Origin: Colius striatus
Taxonomy: Eukaryota; Chordata; Aves; Coliiformes; Coliidae
Direction of reading: 5' to 3'
Length of the DNA: 64,000 bases
Assembly (NCBI RefSeq): GCF_028858725.1
Contig: NC_084769.1
Span: 7,627,501-7,691,500, forward strand
In this document: positions 63,009 to 64,000 of the stretch, in pieces
Numbering within the stretch: the stretch's first letter is position 1
Layout: every line of letters starts with the position of its first letter
Notes under the pieces: generated by a model
Databases searched by the model: none
What the model saw: only the letters and a program-made list of their open reading frames with translations
Told to the model about the DNA's origin: nothing
Program-made: the position numbers and the translations under genes

Positions 63009-64000
63009 GTGAGTAGATTTTATTCTTTTTCTATAGAAAAATTTGTTCAGCCCCCCATCCCTGCTCAAGCAGGATCACCTGGGGTGAGTTTCCCAGGATT
63101 ATGTCCATAGGTTTTTTAGTATCTCTAAGGACAGAGACTCCAGCAGCTCTCTGGGCAACCTGTGCCAGTGCTTAGTCAGCTCTGCCATAAAAAAATAGTG
63201 TTTCCTGATTTTCAGAGGGAACCTCCTGTGTTCCAGTTTGTGCCCATTGCTTCTGGTCCTGTTACTGGGCACCACAGAAATGAGCCTGGCTCTGTCCTTC
63301 CTTCAGGTATTTGTATACATTCAAAAGACCCCTCAATAGCCGTAAGATCACTAGGTGTAACAGTCCCAGTCAGCCTTTCCTCATAGGAGAGGTGCTCTAG
63401 TCCTTTAGTCATCTACATTGCCCTTGGTTTTTCTCTTTCTAATATGCCCATGTATCTCTTGTACCGAGAAGGCCAGAACTGGAAACAGCACCTTGAGTAG
63501 AAAGGAAGTATCACCTCCTTTAACCTACTGGCAATAGCTTATCTAATGCAGCTGAGGGCATCATTCACCTGTTTCTTCTGCAAAGGCACAGTGTTGGCTC
63601 TTGTTAACTTGGTAACCACCAGGACCCTCAGGTCGTTTTCTGCTAAGCTGCTTTCAAAGCTGGCGGGCCCCCAGCATATATTGGTACCTAGGGTTGTTAT
63701 TCCCTGGGTGCAGGGATGTGTGCTTCTCCTTGGTGAACTTCATAAGGTTCATGTCAGACCATTTCTCCAGCCTGTGAAGGTCCTTCTGGATGACAGTGTG
63801 ACCCTCTGGTGTATCAGCCACTTCTTCCAGATTGTATTATTACGTTATGGTGGTTACTCATCTCCTTTGAAATTGAGAGGTCTGGGTTTTGTGAAGTAGC
63901 AATTGCTTGTCTGGTGAAAATTAGATTACTTCAGTGTGTCTCATACTGAATTTATGCAGTTGTCTCATGAACTAGCTTGTGTTCATTAGTGTCTGTAAAA
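63009..64000 (+). other. ZRANB3: ZRANB3 intron 4 (5' part, runs off the right edge)
   Basis: This follows the GTGAGT donor at 63009. Nearly all of it is an old CR1 element. The last 150 bases are plain AT-rich intron, and the next exon is not in the window. Confidence 0.85.
63047..63838 (-). repeat. Old CR1 element (about 790 bp, minus orientation)
   Basis: The plus strand carries the reverse complement of CR1 sequence. It includes CCTGCTCAAGCAGGATCACC, GACAGAGACTCCAGCAGCTC, TCTGGGCAACCTGTGCCAGT, TTTGTGCCCATTGCTTCTGG and, near the right end, CAGCCTGTGAAGGTCCTTCT. The terminal octamer tail is missing and divergence is high, pointing to an older subfamily than the other copies. It starts about 40 bases after the exon donor and lies antisense to ZRANB3. 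Confidence 0.88.

Noticed and set aside
1..64000. CRISPR array, operon, prophage or other bacterial-type system
   Set aside because: Spliced genes, CR1 elements and a CpG island show vertebrate nuclear DNA. There are no regularly spaced repeats and no dense coding on either strand.

Overview
The window looks like ordinary nuclear DNA of a bird. It is AT-rich intronic sequence with one strong CpG island. CR1 non-LTR retrotransposon fragments with the typical avian 3' end (an ATTCTATG-type octamer tail) are scattered throughout, and no mammalian Alu or L1-like sequence is seen. The species cannot be named from the sequence alone.

Two genes are arranged head to head. On the minus strand, positions 1-38100 hold the 5' end of R3HDM1 (R3H domain containing 1). 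This comprises a non-coding first exon ending at 37963, a first intron of about 33.4 kb, the first coding exon (4361-about 4568, 56 codons) and the start of the next intron, which leaves the window on the left. On the plus strand, from about 38.6 kb to the right edge, lies the 5' end of ZRANB3, the SNF2-type annealing helicase and structure-specific endonuclease that acts at stalled replication forks. Its first coding exon is 44870-45028, followed by a 19-nt microexon at 59798-59816 and an exon at 62830-63008. The rest of ZRANB3 lies beyond the right edge. The same divergent ZRANB3/R3HDM1 pair is known from other vertebrates, including human 2q21.

The two genes share the CpG island at about 37.43-39.34 kb. 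It has no TATA box. It contains CCAAT boxes, a very good ZNF143/Staf-type site at 38565-38583, and ETS- and YY1-like sites, as expected of a housekeeping bidirectional promoter. A second, much smaller GC-rich island (44.15-44.34 kb) in ZRANB3 intron 1 ends in a good splice donor and may be an alternative first exon.

The rest is intron. I find 13 CR1 fragments. Two of them carry recognisable but broken reverse-transcriptase ORF pieces. There is also a pair of diverged copies of an unidentified, non-CR1 dispersed repeat (about 9.5 kb and 45.7 kb). No CRISPR array, prokaryotic-type system, tRNA, rRNA or recognisable microRNA was found. I see no convincing new biological system. The best leads are the mini-island, the microexon that splits the Walker A region, the unidentified repeat pair, and a few splice-flanked coding-like blocks.
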